A stretch of 10,513 bases of DNA from an uncultured Lachnospiraceae bacterium (GTDB taxonomy: Bacteria > Bacillota > Clostridia > Lachnospirales > Lachnospiraceae), in assembly GCA_958426095.1 (NCBI GenBank), contig CATZYB010000088.1:1-10513 (forward strand), given 5' to 3'. The first letter of the stretch is position 1. Each line of letters starts with the position of its first letter. Both the position numbers and the translations under genes were made by a program. The notes below the pieces were generated by a model. The model saw only the letters and a list, made by a program, of their open reading frames with translations. It was not told the origin of the DNA and made no database searches. This document shows, piece after piece, positions 1 through 5,920 of this stretch.

Positions 1-170
1 ATCCCGGCCAGCCGGGTCAGAGGAAGCAGAACGACAAGGATCAGCAGCAGGCCCATGGTCAGCCGTATATATTTTTTGTACTTTTCATCGGGAATTAATT
101 GTCCTGCCATTGTCATGAGCAGAAGAAACACCACAATATTTTGAATCCATTCCTGAAAAATTCCCATCAT
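1..170 (-). CDS. spoIIIAF: Stage III sporulation protein AF, N-terminal part
   Basis: This is the first 56 or so codons of SpoIIIAF; the rest lies beyond the left edge. It begins MMGIFQEWIQNIVVFLLLMT, followed by a short polar loop (PDEKYKKYIR) and a second hydrophobic segment (MGLLLILVVLLPL). That pattern of two N-terminal membrane helices is the family's hallmark; the soluble ring-forming domain known for the family would follow outside the window. The start is ATG at 170 (or the adjacent ATG at 167). An AGGAGGT ribosome binding site overlaps the stop of spoIIIAE, about 14 bases upstream, which is rather far. It lies 21 bases after spoIIIAE in the same operon. In Bacillus subtilis AF is a mother-cell membrane component of the SpoIIIA-SpoIIQ channel. 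Identification rests mainly on operon position plus the membrane pattern. Confidence 0.9.
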   Translation of the reverse strand, partial: MMGIFQEWIQNIVVFLLLMTMAGQLIPDEKYKKYIRLTMGLLLILVVLLPLTRLAG

Positions 171-191
171 TCCGTCGTTGCTCCACCTCCT

Positions 192-1343
192 CTATCCGCC
201 GAAAATTGCTCCGGATGCGGCTGTCATCATTGCCATAGACAGGAAAAAAAGGATAAACACCATCCCCTGCACTTTTAAAAGCAGCAAAACGCCTTCCGAA
301 ACACAATGCAGGCAATTCAGCATCCGCTTGTCCGCCACCGGCTGAACGATGGCCTGGGCGGCCTGATACATCAAAACAATCACTGCCAGCTTGACTGCCG
401 GTATTAAAAATAAAAAAGCAAGCACGATAAGTCCGGCGGCGCCGATGCCGTTTTTAATAAGGACCGCCGAACCGATGACCGTCTGCATGGCTGTTCCCAT
501 GGCATCCCCTACTCCCGGCACCGCCGATGTCACCCTCATGGCCCAGCCATTTTTCAGAGAATCAAACGCGGGCATTACAAGACTTTGTATAAAATTTAAT
601 CCAAGGATTATGCCGAGAACTGTTTTCAAAGACCATCCGGCCACCGTTTTTATCAAATCGGCACATTTTGAGAGAGAATCTTCTTTTGACAACTGATTGA
701 CAAGGGAAATCAGTACATACATATGGATAAGACTTAAAATAAACTTAGAGACCAGCCACTGAGTCAGCGTGATCCCCGTAACCATGGCCTGCTGATACCA
801 TATGCCTGTCTGAATATTTCCCGTAAAAGTGACGGACAAACAAAACACAGGAACCAATGCAGACATAAATTTCAGCATATTGCTCATCAGGCCGGAAGCC
901 ATCTGAACTGCCGTCATAAAAGATGTCAGAAGCAGAGAAAACAATACCATATAGGTCAGATAAAATCCTGTTTCCGCCACAAATGTCTTTGAAAAAGCCA
1001 TAGAGAAATTAGTAAATACCGCACTGATAAATACGATTCCCACCATCTGAACCAATAGGATCCGATTGGTCCGGATTTCATAAAAAAGCTGATCCAGTAA
1101 ATAATCCTTAAGACTGTCAAACACGCCCTGTATATCGCCGCTGACCAACTGTCCTACCAGTTCTGAAAAAGATATTTCCACCGATGAGGGCAGCATATCA
1201 TCCATAACCTCCTGAATCTGTCTATAATCCAGCAAATCCTCTTCATCTGCTGCCGCCATAACAGGAATCCAGCCGACAAACCAGAGAGTCAGGGCCAACA
1301 GCAGCCACCGCCGGACATATTTCCTCTTCCACCCTGCCATCAT
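192..1343 (-). CDS. spoIIIAE: Stage III sporulation protein AE
   Basis: SpoIIIAE is a polytopic membrane component of the channel that joins mother cell and forespore during engulfment. The 383-residue product is close to the B. subtilis length (about 399). It begins with a basic stretch and a hydrophobic segment ending in AAA (residues 7-32), which looks like a signal peptide. An acidic soluble region follows (about 33-92), then roughly seven hydrophobic segments near 96-116, 126-146, 155-175, 200-216, 237-255, 300-328 and 355-375. The motif VPGVGDAMGTAMQ at 275-287 sits in a conserved C-terminal part of the family. The start ATGATG overlaps the TGA of spoIIIAD by 4 bases, implying translational coupling. 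A GGGGGA stretch abuts the first ATG, so the second ATG (1340) is a credible alternative start. Expression in sporulation is expected from the mother-cell sigma factor E, by analogy with B. subtilis. Confidence 0.96.
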   Translation of the reverse strand: MMAGWKRKYVRRWLLLALTLWFVGWIPVMAAADEEDLLDYRQIQEVMDDMLPSSVEISFSELVGQLVSGDIQGVFDSLKDYLLDQLFYEIRTNRILLVQMVGIVFISAVFTNFSMAFSKTFVAETGFYLTYMVLFSLLLTSFMTAVQMASGLMSNMLKFMSALVPVFCLSVTFTGNIQTGIWYQQAMVTGITLTQWLVSKFILSLIHMYVLISLVNQLSKEDSLSKCADLIKTVAGWSLKTVLGIILGLNFIQSLVMPAFDSLKNGWAMRVTSAVPGVGDAMGTAMQTVIGSAVLIKNGIGAAGLIVLAFLFLIPAVKLAVIVLMYQAAQAIVQPVADKRMLNCLHCVSEGVLLLLKVQGMVFILFFLSMAMMTAASGAIFGG

Positions 1344-1723
1344 TCCCCCATAAATTCCTGTATTGTCGTGAGCAATGTGGTCAGGATCGGAAGGCTCATC
1401 ACAAGGATGCTTAATTTACCAAACATTTCAATCTGGGAGGCAATACCGCCATATCCGGCATCCTTGCATAAATTTGCCGAAAATTCACTCACATAAGCAA
1501 TGCCAATAACCTTCAAAATAATGGCAATATAGGCGCTGTTCACCGACAAGTACTGCCGGATCGTGTCAATTCCCGAAAATATCACTTCCAGCTTGGATAC
1601 AGAAAATCCAAACAGAACAACGCAGGCTGCGATTCCCGTAAGTAAGGCATATTCGGGCTGGACACTTTTTAATTTTAACGCCAGAAATACAGCCATCAAT
1701 CCAATACAGGCAATCTTGATCAT
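1340..1723 (-). CDS. spoIIIAD: Stage III sporulation protein AD
   Basis: SpoIIIAD is a small membrane protein of the SpoIIIA complex, related in sequence to SpoIIIAC. The product is 127 residues with four hydrophobic stretches: an N-terminal helix starting MIKIACIGLMAVFLALKL, a second after the PEY motif, a third around AYIAIILKVIGIAYVSEF, and a C-terminal one around LSILVMSLPILTTLL. The segment with EFSANLCKDAGYGGIASQIE is characteristic of the AC/AD family. I chose ATG at 1723 because GGGGGGA lies 6-7 bases upstream. A TTG at 1741 would add six residues but overlaps the spoIIIAC stop and has no better ribosome binding site. It lies 14 bases after spoIIIAC and overlaps spoIIIAE by 4 bases. 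Confidence 0.95.
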   Translation of the reverse strand: MIKIACIGLMAVFLALKLKSVQPEYALLTGIAACVVLFGFSVSKLEVIFSGIDTIRQYLSVNSAYIAIILKVIGIAYVSEFSANLCKDAGYGGIASQIEMFGKLSILVMSLPILTTLLTTIQEFMGE

Positions 1724-1737
1724 CCGAATCCCCCCAA

Positions 1738-1932
1738 TCAAAGTGCGAACATCTGCTCCACCGTCTGAAAAAGCTCATAGATATAGGGAACGATCCACAG
1801 CAGCACAAGAATCAGTCCGGCCAGACTGACCAAAAATGCCTGCTCATCCCTACCCGAATGTTTCAGCACCTGGGTCAAAATGGATATCAGGATGCCTACG
1901 GCCGCAATTTTATAAATAAGCTGAATGGACAT
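1738..1932 (-). CDS. spoIIIAC: Stage III sporulation protein AC
   Basis: SpoIIIAC is a very small integral membrane protein of the SpoIIIA-SpoIIQ channel. The 64-residue product has two hydrophobic helices: IYKIAAVGILISILTQVL (about 5-22) and FLVSLAGLILVLLWIVPYIY (about 32-51). They are joined by a loop carrying the typical HSGRDEQA sequence. Family length is about 65-68 residues, so it is complete. I chose ATG at 1932, preceded by GAGAGGGGG 5-7 bases upstream. A longer frame to 1974 would add 14 residues that look unrelated to the family and overlap the end of spoIIIAB. It is 13 bases downstream of spoIIIAB. Confidence 0.95.
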   Translation of the reverse strand: MSIQLIYKIAAVGILISILTQVLKHSGRDEQAFLVSLAGLILVLLWIVPYIYELFQTVEQMFAL

Positions 1933-1945
1933 AGACGCCCCCTCT

Positions 1946-2464
1946 CTAAATGAATAAAATGACCAAAAAACCACCGATGGTCAATGACAGGACCTGATAC
2001 AGTTTCTCTCTGCCCGGCCGCTCTGTCTCCAGAATCGAGAGCCGTTCCCGTATTTCTTCTGTACAAGCATCTACAGCCGATGCCTGGATATGAACATCCT
2101 GAATTCCGATAAAATGTCCGAGTCGTCCAAACAGTTCCCGGTCTTCCACATCAAATACATTTTCCATTTCTTCCACCGTCTGCTGCCACAACCGCACGCC
2201 TTCGGGTTCCTCCTGCTGCCCGAAGCGGTCGGCCAGCCTCCTGTAAAAATCAGAAACAGGCCTTTTCATCTGACCGCTGATACGCATGAAAACCATATCC
2301 AAAGGAAGTCTGTAGGTTCCCGTCAGGCTTTTAAAAAGTATCAGACTCTGATTCATCTCTCTGAGAAGCCATATCCGATGTCTCAGCGCCGCTCCTTTCT
2401 CCCATCCCAGAAAACCGCAGCCTGCAAAAACCAACAGACTGCCGATACATTTCATCCACCACAT
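1946..2464 (-). CDS. spoIIIAB: Stage III sporulation protein AB
   Basis: SpoIIIAB is a bitopic or bipartite membrane protein of the SpoIIIA complex; its soluble domain resembles GspF-type platform proteins of type II secretion, and it is thought to work with the AA ATPase. The 172-residue product matches the B. subtilis length of 171. It has an N-terminal hydrophobic helix (MKCIGSLLVFAGCGFLGW, about 4-21) and a mostly helical soluble domain rich in Arg and Glu. A closing hydrophobic helix (LYQVLSLTIGGFLVILFI) runs to the stop. ATG at 2464 is one base after the spoIIIAA stop, with AAGGCGG about 6 bases upstream. The internal ATG at 2455 is an alternative. The same frame is open to 2689, but that part is antisense-free overlap within spoIIIAA and not family-like. 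Confidence 0.94.
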   Translation of the reverse strand: MWWMKCIGSLLVFAGCGFLGWEKGAALRHRIWLLREMNQSLILFKSLTGTYRLPLDMVFMRISGQMKRPVSDFYRRLADRFGQQEEPEGVRLWQQTVEEMENVFDVEDRELFGRLGHFIGIQDVHIQASAVDACTEEIRERLSILETERPGREKLYQVLSLTIGGFLVILFI

Positions 2465-2465
2465 T

Positions 2466-3428
2466 TTATACCGCCTTAAATAAAATCCGTCCCTCCTGAT
2501 CCAGGATTTCGGACACCCGCCCGGCCCGCCGCCATCCGTCCAAAAACACATAACGTTCAAAAATCCCACGGCAGCCGCCCTGATCCACATCCTTAAAGTC
2601 ACTTCCGTGAATGGTCGTAAGAATATGGCAGCCGCTGTGAACTGCCCGCTGAACCGCCAATACATCCTCCGCTCCGCCCAATTCGTCAAAAGCCATGATC
2701 TGCGGGGCCATAGAACGGACCATCATCCCTATGCCCTCAGCCTTTGGACAATTTGACATCACGTCGGTCCGCATACCGACGTCATTCTGCGGGATGCCCA
2801 TGTAGCAGGCGCCTACCTCAGAGCGCTCATCCACCAGACTGACACTGACGCCCGGATAAATATTAAGGCCGTTGGAAAAAAGGCGGATAAAATCTCTGAG
2901 CAGCGTCGTTTTTCCCCCGCCCGGCGGAGATATGATCAATGTGTGACATGGCTGTCCATTTTCCCACAAATAGGGAAAGAACGGTTCTCCACAGCCCTTG
3001 ATCTGATGAGCGATCCGGATATTTAATGACGACACACAGGAAATACTCCGCACTCTTCCATCCGTCACGGCGGTCTGACCGGCCACTCCGATACGATGTC
3101 CGCCGCGGATCGTAATAAACCCCTGACGCAGTTCATCCTCATAGGCATATAGAGAATACTTACATATGTAGGCCATGCTCTCCTGTATATCCCCGGCCGT
3201 TACCCGCAATGCTCCCTGTTCCGTTTTGCTCATCTTTCCCTTTTCATCCACAAACCATTCTTCACCGGACAAACGCAGCGTTAATGGCTGTCCGCTGCGC
3301 AGACGGATTTCCTGAACCCTTTTCCACATCTTCTGAAAAGGGCAAAAACTTCGCCGCAATCTCGCCGAAAGAATATTCTCCAAAAGATCACCACCTGAAA
3401 CTAATATATGTACAGGCTTTGAAAACAT
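2466..3428 (-). CDS. spoIIIAA: Stage III sporulation protein AA, secretion-type ATPase
   Basis: SpoIIIAA is the cytoplasmic ATPase of the mother-cell half of the SpoIIIA-SpoIIQ channel and is related to type II/IV secretion ATPases. The product is up to 320 residues (B. subtilis about 307). Visible motifs are EIRLRSGQPL at 40-49, which is typical of the family N-terminus, and a conserved GGHRIGVAGQ at 109-118. Walker A is PPGGGKTT at 168-175, Walker B is IMAFDELG at 244-251, and a TIHG switch motif lies at 272-275. It is the first gene of the operon and is followed after one base by spoIIIAB. The ATG at 3428 has only a poor ribosome binding site. An in-frame TTG at 3383 has AGGTGG at ideal distance and would give a 305-residue protein that fits the family N-terminus better, so the true start is uncertain. 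Confidence 0.96.
   Translation of the reverse strand: MFSKPVHILVSGGDLLENILSARLRRSFCPFQKMWKRVQEIRLRSGQPLTLRLSGEEWFVDEKGKMSKTEQGALRVTAGDIQESMAYICKYSLYAYEDELRQGFITIRGGHRIGVAGQTAVTDGRVRSISCVSSLNIRIAHQIKGCGEPFFPYLWENGQPCHTLIISPPGGGKTTLLRDFIRLFSNGLNIYPGVSVSLVDERSEVGACYMGIPQNDVGMRTDVMSNCPKAEGIGMMVRSMAPQIMAFDELGGAEDVLAVQRAVHSGCHILTTIHGSDFKDVDQGGCRGIFERYVFLDGWRRAGRVSEILDQEGRILFKAV
3381..3396 (-). promoter_or_regulatory. Ribosome binding site and alternative TTG start of spoIIIAA
   Basis: On the minus strand AGGTGG (3396-3391) is followed by a 7-base spacer and TTG (3383-3381) in the spoIIIAA frame. Starting here would give MLENILSARLRRSF, which lines up better with the N-terminus I recall for B. subtilis SpoIIIAA than the ATG product does. 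The upstream ATG at 3428 has only CAGCGGA directly before it. This is an inference from ribosome binding site quality and length. Confidence 0.5.
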
Positions 3429-3467
3429 TCCGCTGAACTTGGAAAAGCTTCATTCTGAATATAAAAC

Positions 3468-3504
3468 AAAAAACTGCGGTACACCTTTCTCAAGCATACC
3501 GCAG
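3468..3504 (-). terminator. Rho-independent terminator of the PadR-PspC operon
   Basis: On the minus strand CTGCGGTA (3504-3497) pairs perfectly with TACCGCAG (3481-3474) around a 15-base loop, which can pair further at its base. Six T residues follow (3473-3468). It lies 20 bases after the pspC-like stop codon and 40 bases before spoIIIAA. It therefore ends the envelope module transcript and isolates it from the sporulation operon. Confidence 0.88.
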
Positions 3505-3524
3505 ATCTTATCTGTTTTCCGTAT

Positions 3525-3707
3525 TTATCTTTCTTCCGGCACAATGATCGCAGCCACTATATATACGAGCAGCCCGGTTCCTGTAAACCCGAGAAGCAGG
3601 CACAAAAGCCGTATAATCGTCGGATCCACATCTAAATAGTCACCAATACCTCCGCAAACACCACAAAGAACACGATTGTCTCTGGAACGATATAATCTTT
3701 TCATCAT
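3525..3707 (-). CDS. PspC domain protein, 60 residues
   Basis: This is a small PspC-family membrane protein. It begins with a basic segment and the family signature NRVLCGVCGGIGDYLDVDPT (about 11-30). A single hydrophobic stretch follows (IIRLLCLLLGFTGTGLLVYIVAAIIVP, about 31-57), long enough for a bent helix or hairpin. In enterobacteria PspC is the membrane sensor of the phage shock response; in Firmicutes, stand-alone PspC proteins accompany envelope-stress modules such as Lia. It is the last gene of the PadR operon, 8 bases after the beta-helix protein. Its ribosome binding site (GAGGTG) overlaps that gene's TGA. Two ATGs are adjacent (3707, 3704); the second has the better spacing and would give MKRLYRS. 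The function here is inferred from family and neighbours. Confidence 0.93.
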   Translation of the reverse strand: MMKRLYRSRDNRVLCGVCGGIGDYLDVDPTIIRLLCLLLGFTGTGLLVYIVAAIIVPEER

Positions 3708-3715
3708 CTTTCACC

Positions 3716-4576
3716 TCATTTATTTTTAATCTGCATATTAATTTTGCCCGCATCACAGCCAAGGGACCAATCCGACGGCGCATTATTGTTGATAAACTGC
3801 TCATGCTCCAGACCTGATAACTTCTTATCATTGATCGACAGGCTTCCTGCATTAACGTTAATATCATAATTATAATCCGTTACTTCGGCGCCCGTCAATG
3901 TCATTTCAATGGCCCCGGCATCCACATCCGCCTCACCGCCATCTGCAGCTTTTCCTTTAAAGGTTATTTTTCCGGCATCACAGTCCAGGTTCAGCCAACC
4001 GGTATTGACATTTTTCAGATCAGCAGCTCCGGCATCCACATCCACGTTCATCGCTCCACACTGAATCGGCGTTTCAATGGTACAGCTTCCGGCATCCACA
4101 TCGATATCCACATATTCAAAATTACTATTGGACGGGATATACAGGGTGGCTTTCGGCGTACCTATATCCATCCATCCAAAATCCCGGTCACAGTTTTGCA
4201 CTGTCAATGTGCTTCCATCAAAGTTCCACTCAAAATAATCCGCATCATTTCCCGCATCCAGCCAGGTTTCACCGGAATCCGAGGTTTTTACTGTCAAGCT
4301 TCCATAATCCATAGCGATCTGCAGTAATTCTGTCGTTTCCTGCAATGTCACTTTCTCCTGTCCGCCCGCATCCAGGCTGTTGATTTCATATCTGCTGCTT
4401 TCCTCTTGGGGAATCCATCGAAATGGTCCGATCCTCCATGCAAAATCACCATCATAGACCATATGGCTCACATCATCATAAGTGACGCCGAGAATCGCTG
4501 CCGAAAGACATAACCCTCCGCCGATCAGTCCAAAGATCAACGCCACGATCAACCATATTTTGGTTCCTCTCTTCAT
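3716..4576 (-). CDS. Membrane-anchored DUF4097-type beta-helix protein
   Basis: This 286-residue protein has one N-terminal hydrophobic segment (about 7-30) after a basic MKRGTK start, so it is probably anchored with the bulk outside the membrane. The C-terminal two thirds are rich in short beta-strand-like stretches and repeated Asp-Ala-Gly motifs at 161, 181, 200, 219 and 275, plus Asn-Ala-Gly at 242. Three of the steps are 19-20 residues, as expected for coils of a parallel beta-helix. That pattern is typical of the DUF4097 family (B. subtilis LiaG belongs to it). The start overlaps the DUF1700 gene's stop as ATGA, with GGAGGTG upstream, indicating coupling. No enzyme motif is visible. By context it is an envelope-stress effector or sensor whose ligand is unknown. 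Confidence 0.88.
   Translation of the reverse strand: MKRGTKIWLIVALIFGLIGGGLCLSAAILGVTYDDVSHMVYDGDFAWRIGPFRWIPQEESSRYEINSLDAGGQEKVTLQETTELLQIAMDYGSLTVKTSDSGETWLDAGNDADYFEWNFDGSTLTVQNCDRDFGWMDIGTPKATLYIPSNSNFEYVDIDVDAGSCTIETPIQCGAMNVDVDAGAADLKNVNTGWLNLDCDAGKITFKGKAADGGEADVDAGAIEMTLTGAEVTDYNYDINVNAGSLSINDKKLSGLEHEQFINNNAPSDWSLGCDAGKINMQIKNK
3746..4096 (-). repeat. Asp-Ala-Gly coil repeats in the DUF4097-type protein
   Basis: Six (D/N)AG motifs recur in the protein, with preceding hydrophobic-polar alternation such as VDIDVDAG, MNVDVDAG, LNLDCDAG, ADVDAG, INVNAG and LGCDAG. On the plus strand some copies are almost identical over 14-15 bases, for example CCGGCATCCACATC near 3915, 4029 and 4089. 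The near-identity of DNA as well as protein suggests growth by internal duplication. Confidence 0.8.
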
Positions 4577-5385
4577 GCTTCAGCACCTCCTCTGTGAAAT
4601 ATCCTGCGAAACAATCCGACAATCCCCCGGACGATCCATGGGATCAACCGGGTACATATCAGAATCGTAAACAACACGAAGAGTATCCCCAACGCCAGCA
4701 TGAAAAAAGAAAATCCCATCATCATGATCCCTTCCGGTACAGAAGTCACCATATGGACAATACTCATAACAAAAAGGACCACGCCGCCGACAGTAAAACC
4801 AATGGCACCGCCTCCAATGCCGACAACTACAGCAAGCATCGCACCACAGATTGTAAGTAAAACGCCAAACGCTACACTTCCGGCGCCGCCGATGAGCGGA
4901 AATCCCACGATACAGAGAATAATGATCAACAAGATCTTGCCCAGTTTATTACCCCGGCGTGATTCGCTTTCATCCTCTCTTTCTCCCTCAGTTTTCCACT
5001 CGTCCCGTTCATACCTTTCTTCATTTCTTCTATCCGAATATATATCGGATGTCTCCTGCCAACCGGCGTTGGACTGTCGGTTTTTCGCCTCTGTCCAGCC
5101 ATCTTTTTGATAAACATCCGGCATATGCTTCTGAGGTTCCCACCGTGCATCCTTAACTCCCTGCTCGCTGAATTCACTCTGTTCTTCATCATCACTATTC
5201 AGAGACGCACGAATCGATATAGCAACTTTTTCCGGAGTATCCAGCATTCCATCCACCGAAGCAAACTCAGAAATACCTGCCTCATCCATGTAATCTCTAT
5301 AGTATTCCAGAGCATCTTCTCTGTCTTTTTCATCGATATCCTGAAGCAAATACTCCAGTTGCTTCAAAAAGTCCATACGAGTCAT
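4573..5385 (-). CDS. DUF1700/HAAS-domain membrane protein
   Basis: The product has 270 residues. The N-terminal part (about 1-60; MTRMDFLKQLEYLLQDI, then DREDALEYYRDYMDEAG and PEKVAISI) is the DUF1700/HAAS helical domain, which is commonly encoded next to PadR regulators. A highly charged, Glu/Arg/Asp-rich linker follows (about 62-147) and is probably disordered. Then come several glycine-rich hydrophobic segments between about 150 and 245, likely four helices, and a basic tail (RRIFHRGG). The start ATG overlaps the PadR stop as ATGA, with GGAGGAG 8 bases upstream. Its stop likewise overlaps the start of the DUF4097 gene. Family knowledge suggests a role in signalling or in controlling the associated PadR protein or envelope proteins; the mechanism is not known to me. 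Confidence 0.9.
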   Translation of the reverse strand: MTRMDFLKQLEYLLQDIDEKDREDALEYYRDYMDEAGISEFASVDGMLDTPEKVAISIRASLNSDDEEQSEFSEQGVKDARWEPQKHMPDVYQKDGWTEAKNRQSNAGWQETSDIYSDRRNEERYERDEWKTEGEREDESESRRGNKLGKILLIIILCIVGFPLIGGAGSVAFGVLLTICGAMLAVVVGIGGGAIGFTVGGVVLFVMSIVHMVTSVPEGIMMMGFSFFMLALGILFVLFTILICTRLIPWIVRGIVGLFRRIFHRGGAEA

Positions 5386-5708
5386 TGCTTCATCTCCTCC
5401 CTGTCGAACAACTGTGTTATTTTAGACGCATATGATTTCCATTCATTCCGGTACAAATTTAATTGTACCAGTCCTGCAGGAGTAATCTTATAATATCTCC
5501 GATTCCGTCCGCCAAACTGAACATCGTATGTTTCCAGGCATTCATCTTTTTGAAGCCTTCGAAGCACCGGATACAGTGTGGATTCTGAAATATCGATGAC
5601 CTGCCGGACATCCTGGGTAATTTTATAACCGTAAGTCCCGTCTTTCTCCTTGGAAACAATCGAAAGAACTATGGCGTCCAACAGTGCGGCGCCTGTATTA
5701 AAAACCAT
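5382..5708 (-). CDS. PadR-family transcriptional regulator
   Basis: This is a 108-residue winged-helix DNA-binding protein. The sequence MVFNTGAALLDAIVLSIVSK opens helix 1. TYGYKITQDV (25-34) is the typical PadR motif, SESTLYPVLRRLQ (41-53) is the recognition helix, and GGRNRRYYKITPAG (66-79) is the wing. A short C-terminal dimerisation helix follows. I chose ATG at 5708, with GGAGAGG 5 bases upstream; the frame is open to 5741, but those codons lack a better ribosome binding site. It heads the operon with DUF1700, DUF4097 and PspC genes, coupled by an ATGA overlap. PadR proteins are usually autorepressors relieved by a ligand or stress. The three palindromic repeats across the promoter fit such autoregulation, but binding is inferred. 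Confidence 0.95.
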   Translation of the reverse strand: MVFNTGAALLDAIVLSIVSKEKDGTYGYKITQDVRQVIDISESTLYPVLRRLQKDECLETYDVQFGGRNRRYYKITPAGLVQLNLYRNEWKSYASKITQLFDREEMKQ

Positions 5709-5750
5709 CCAAACCTCTCCTTTCTCCATAAGATCATCCACTTTCTTTTT

Positions 5751-5828
5751 TATAATATTATTTTTATGATTATATTATATATTGTATAATATTAGTTGTC
5801 AATCTATATTAATGAAATTATAATATTA
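5751..5828. repeat. Three TATAATATTA boxes with exact 34-base period, candidate operators
   Basis: TATAATATTA occurs at 5751-5760, 5785-5794 and 5819-5828, each start exactly 34 bases from the next. Its core TAATATTA is a perfect 8-base palindrome. The first and third copies extend identically to TATAATATTATTTTT. Relative to the predicted padR start near 5767, the copies lie at about +8 to +17, between -35 and -10, and at about -52 to -61. This is the layout expected for a repressor that blocks and perhaps loops its own promoter. The region is very AT-rich, so chance recurrence must be considered. Confidence 0.6.
5774..5802 (-). promoter_or_regulatory. Sigma-A promoter of the padR operon
   Basis: On the minus strand TTGACA (5802-5797) and TATAAT (5779-5774) are both perfect consensus hexamers separated by exactly 17 bases. 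Transcription would start near 5767, about 59 bases before the padR ATG. The middle TATAATATTA box lies inside the spacer. A promoter this strong on a regulatory operon suggests that it is normally repressed. Confidence 0.88.
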
Positions 5829-5861
5829 TTTTTCTTTCATATTTCTTAACGAATCATACAA

Positions 5862-5890
5862 TTGCATACTTTCTGTAAAACTGATAAAAT
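5862..5890 (+). promoter_or_regulatory. Sigma-A promoter of the glycerate kinase gene
   Basis: TTGCAT (5862-5867) is followed after 17 bases by TAAAAT (5885-5890). TG one base before the -10 hexamer (5882-5883) gives an extended -10. The start would be near 5897, leaving a leader of about 24 bases. The ribosome binding site GGAGGA (5909-5914) is 6 bases before ATG 5921. Confidence 0.7.
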
Positions 5891-5920
5891 ATTTTATTAT
5901 CTACATATGGAGGACTCTCT

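Noticed and set aside
85..315. 76-residue open frame on the minus strand between spoIIIAE and spoIIIAF
   Set aside because: It overlaps both genes in another frame, its composition is not family-like, and the true SpoIIIAF start is ATG 170.
391..696. 101-residue plus-strand frame
   Set aside because: It lies wholly opposite spoIIIAE, with no ribosome binding site or recognisable motif.
2090..2479. 129-residue plus-strand frame
   Set aside because: It lies opposite spoIIIAB; its Pro/His-rich composition is typical of an antisense shadow.
4700..5110. 136-residue plus-strand frame
   Set aside because: It lies opposite the DUF1700 gene and is low-complexity Pro/Thr/Ser, the mirror of hydrophobic and charged codons.
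5751..5828. CRISPR-like array or integration site because of the regular 34-base repeats
   Set aside because: The repeats are only 10 bases, very AT-rich, three in number, and tied to a promoter; no cas gene or integrase is nearby.
5742..5920. Riboswitch in the divergent intergenic region
   Set aside because: The leaders are short (about 59 and 24 bases) and AT-rich, with no structured conserved motif visible.
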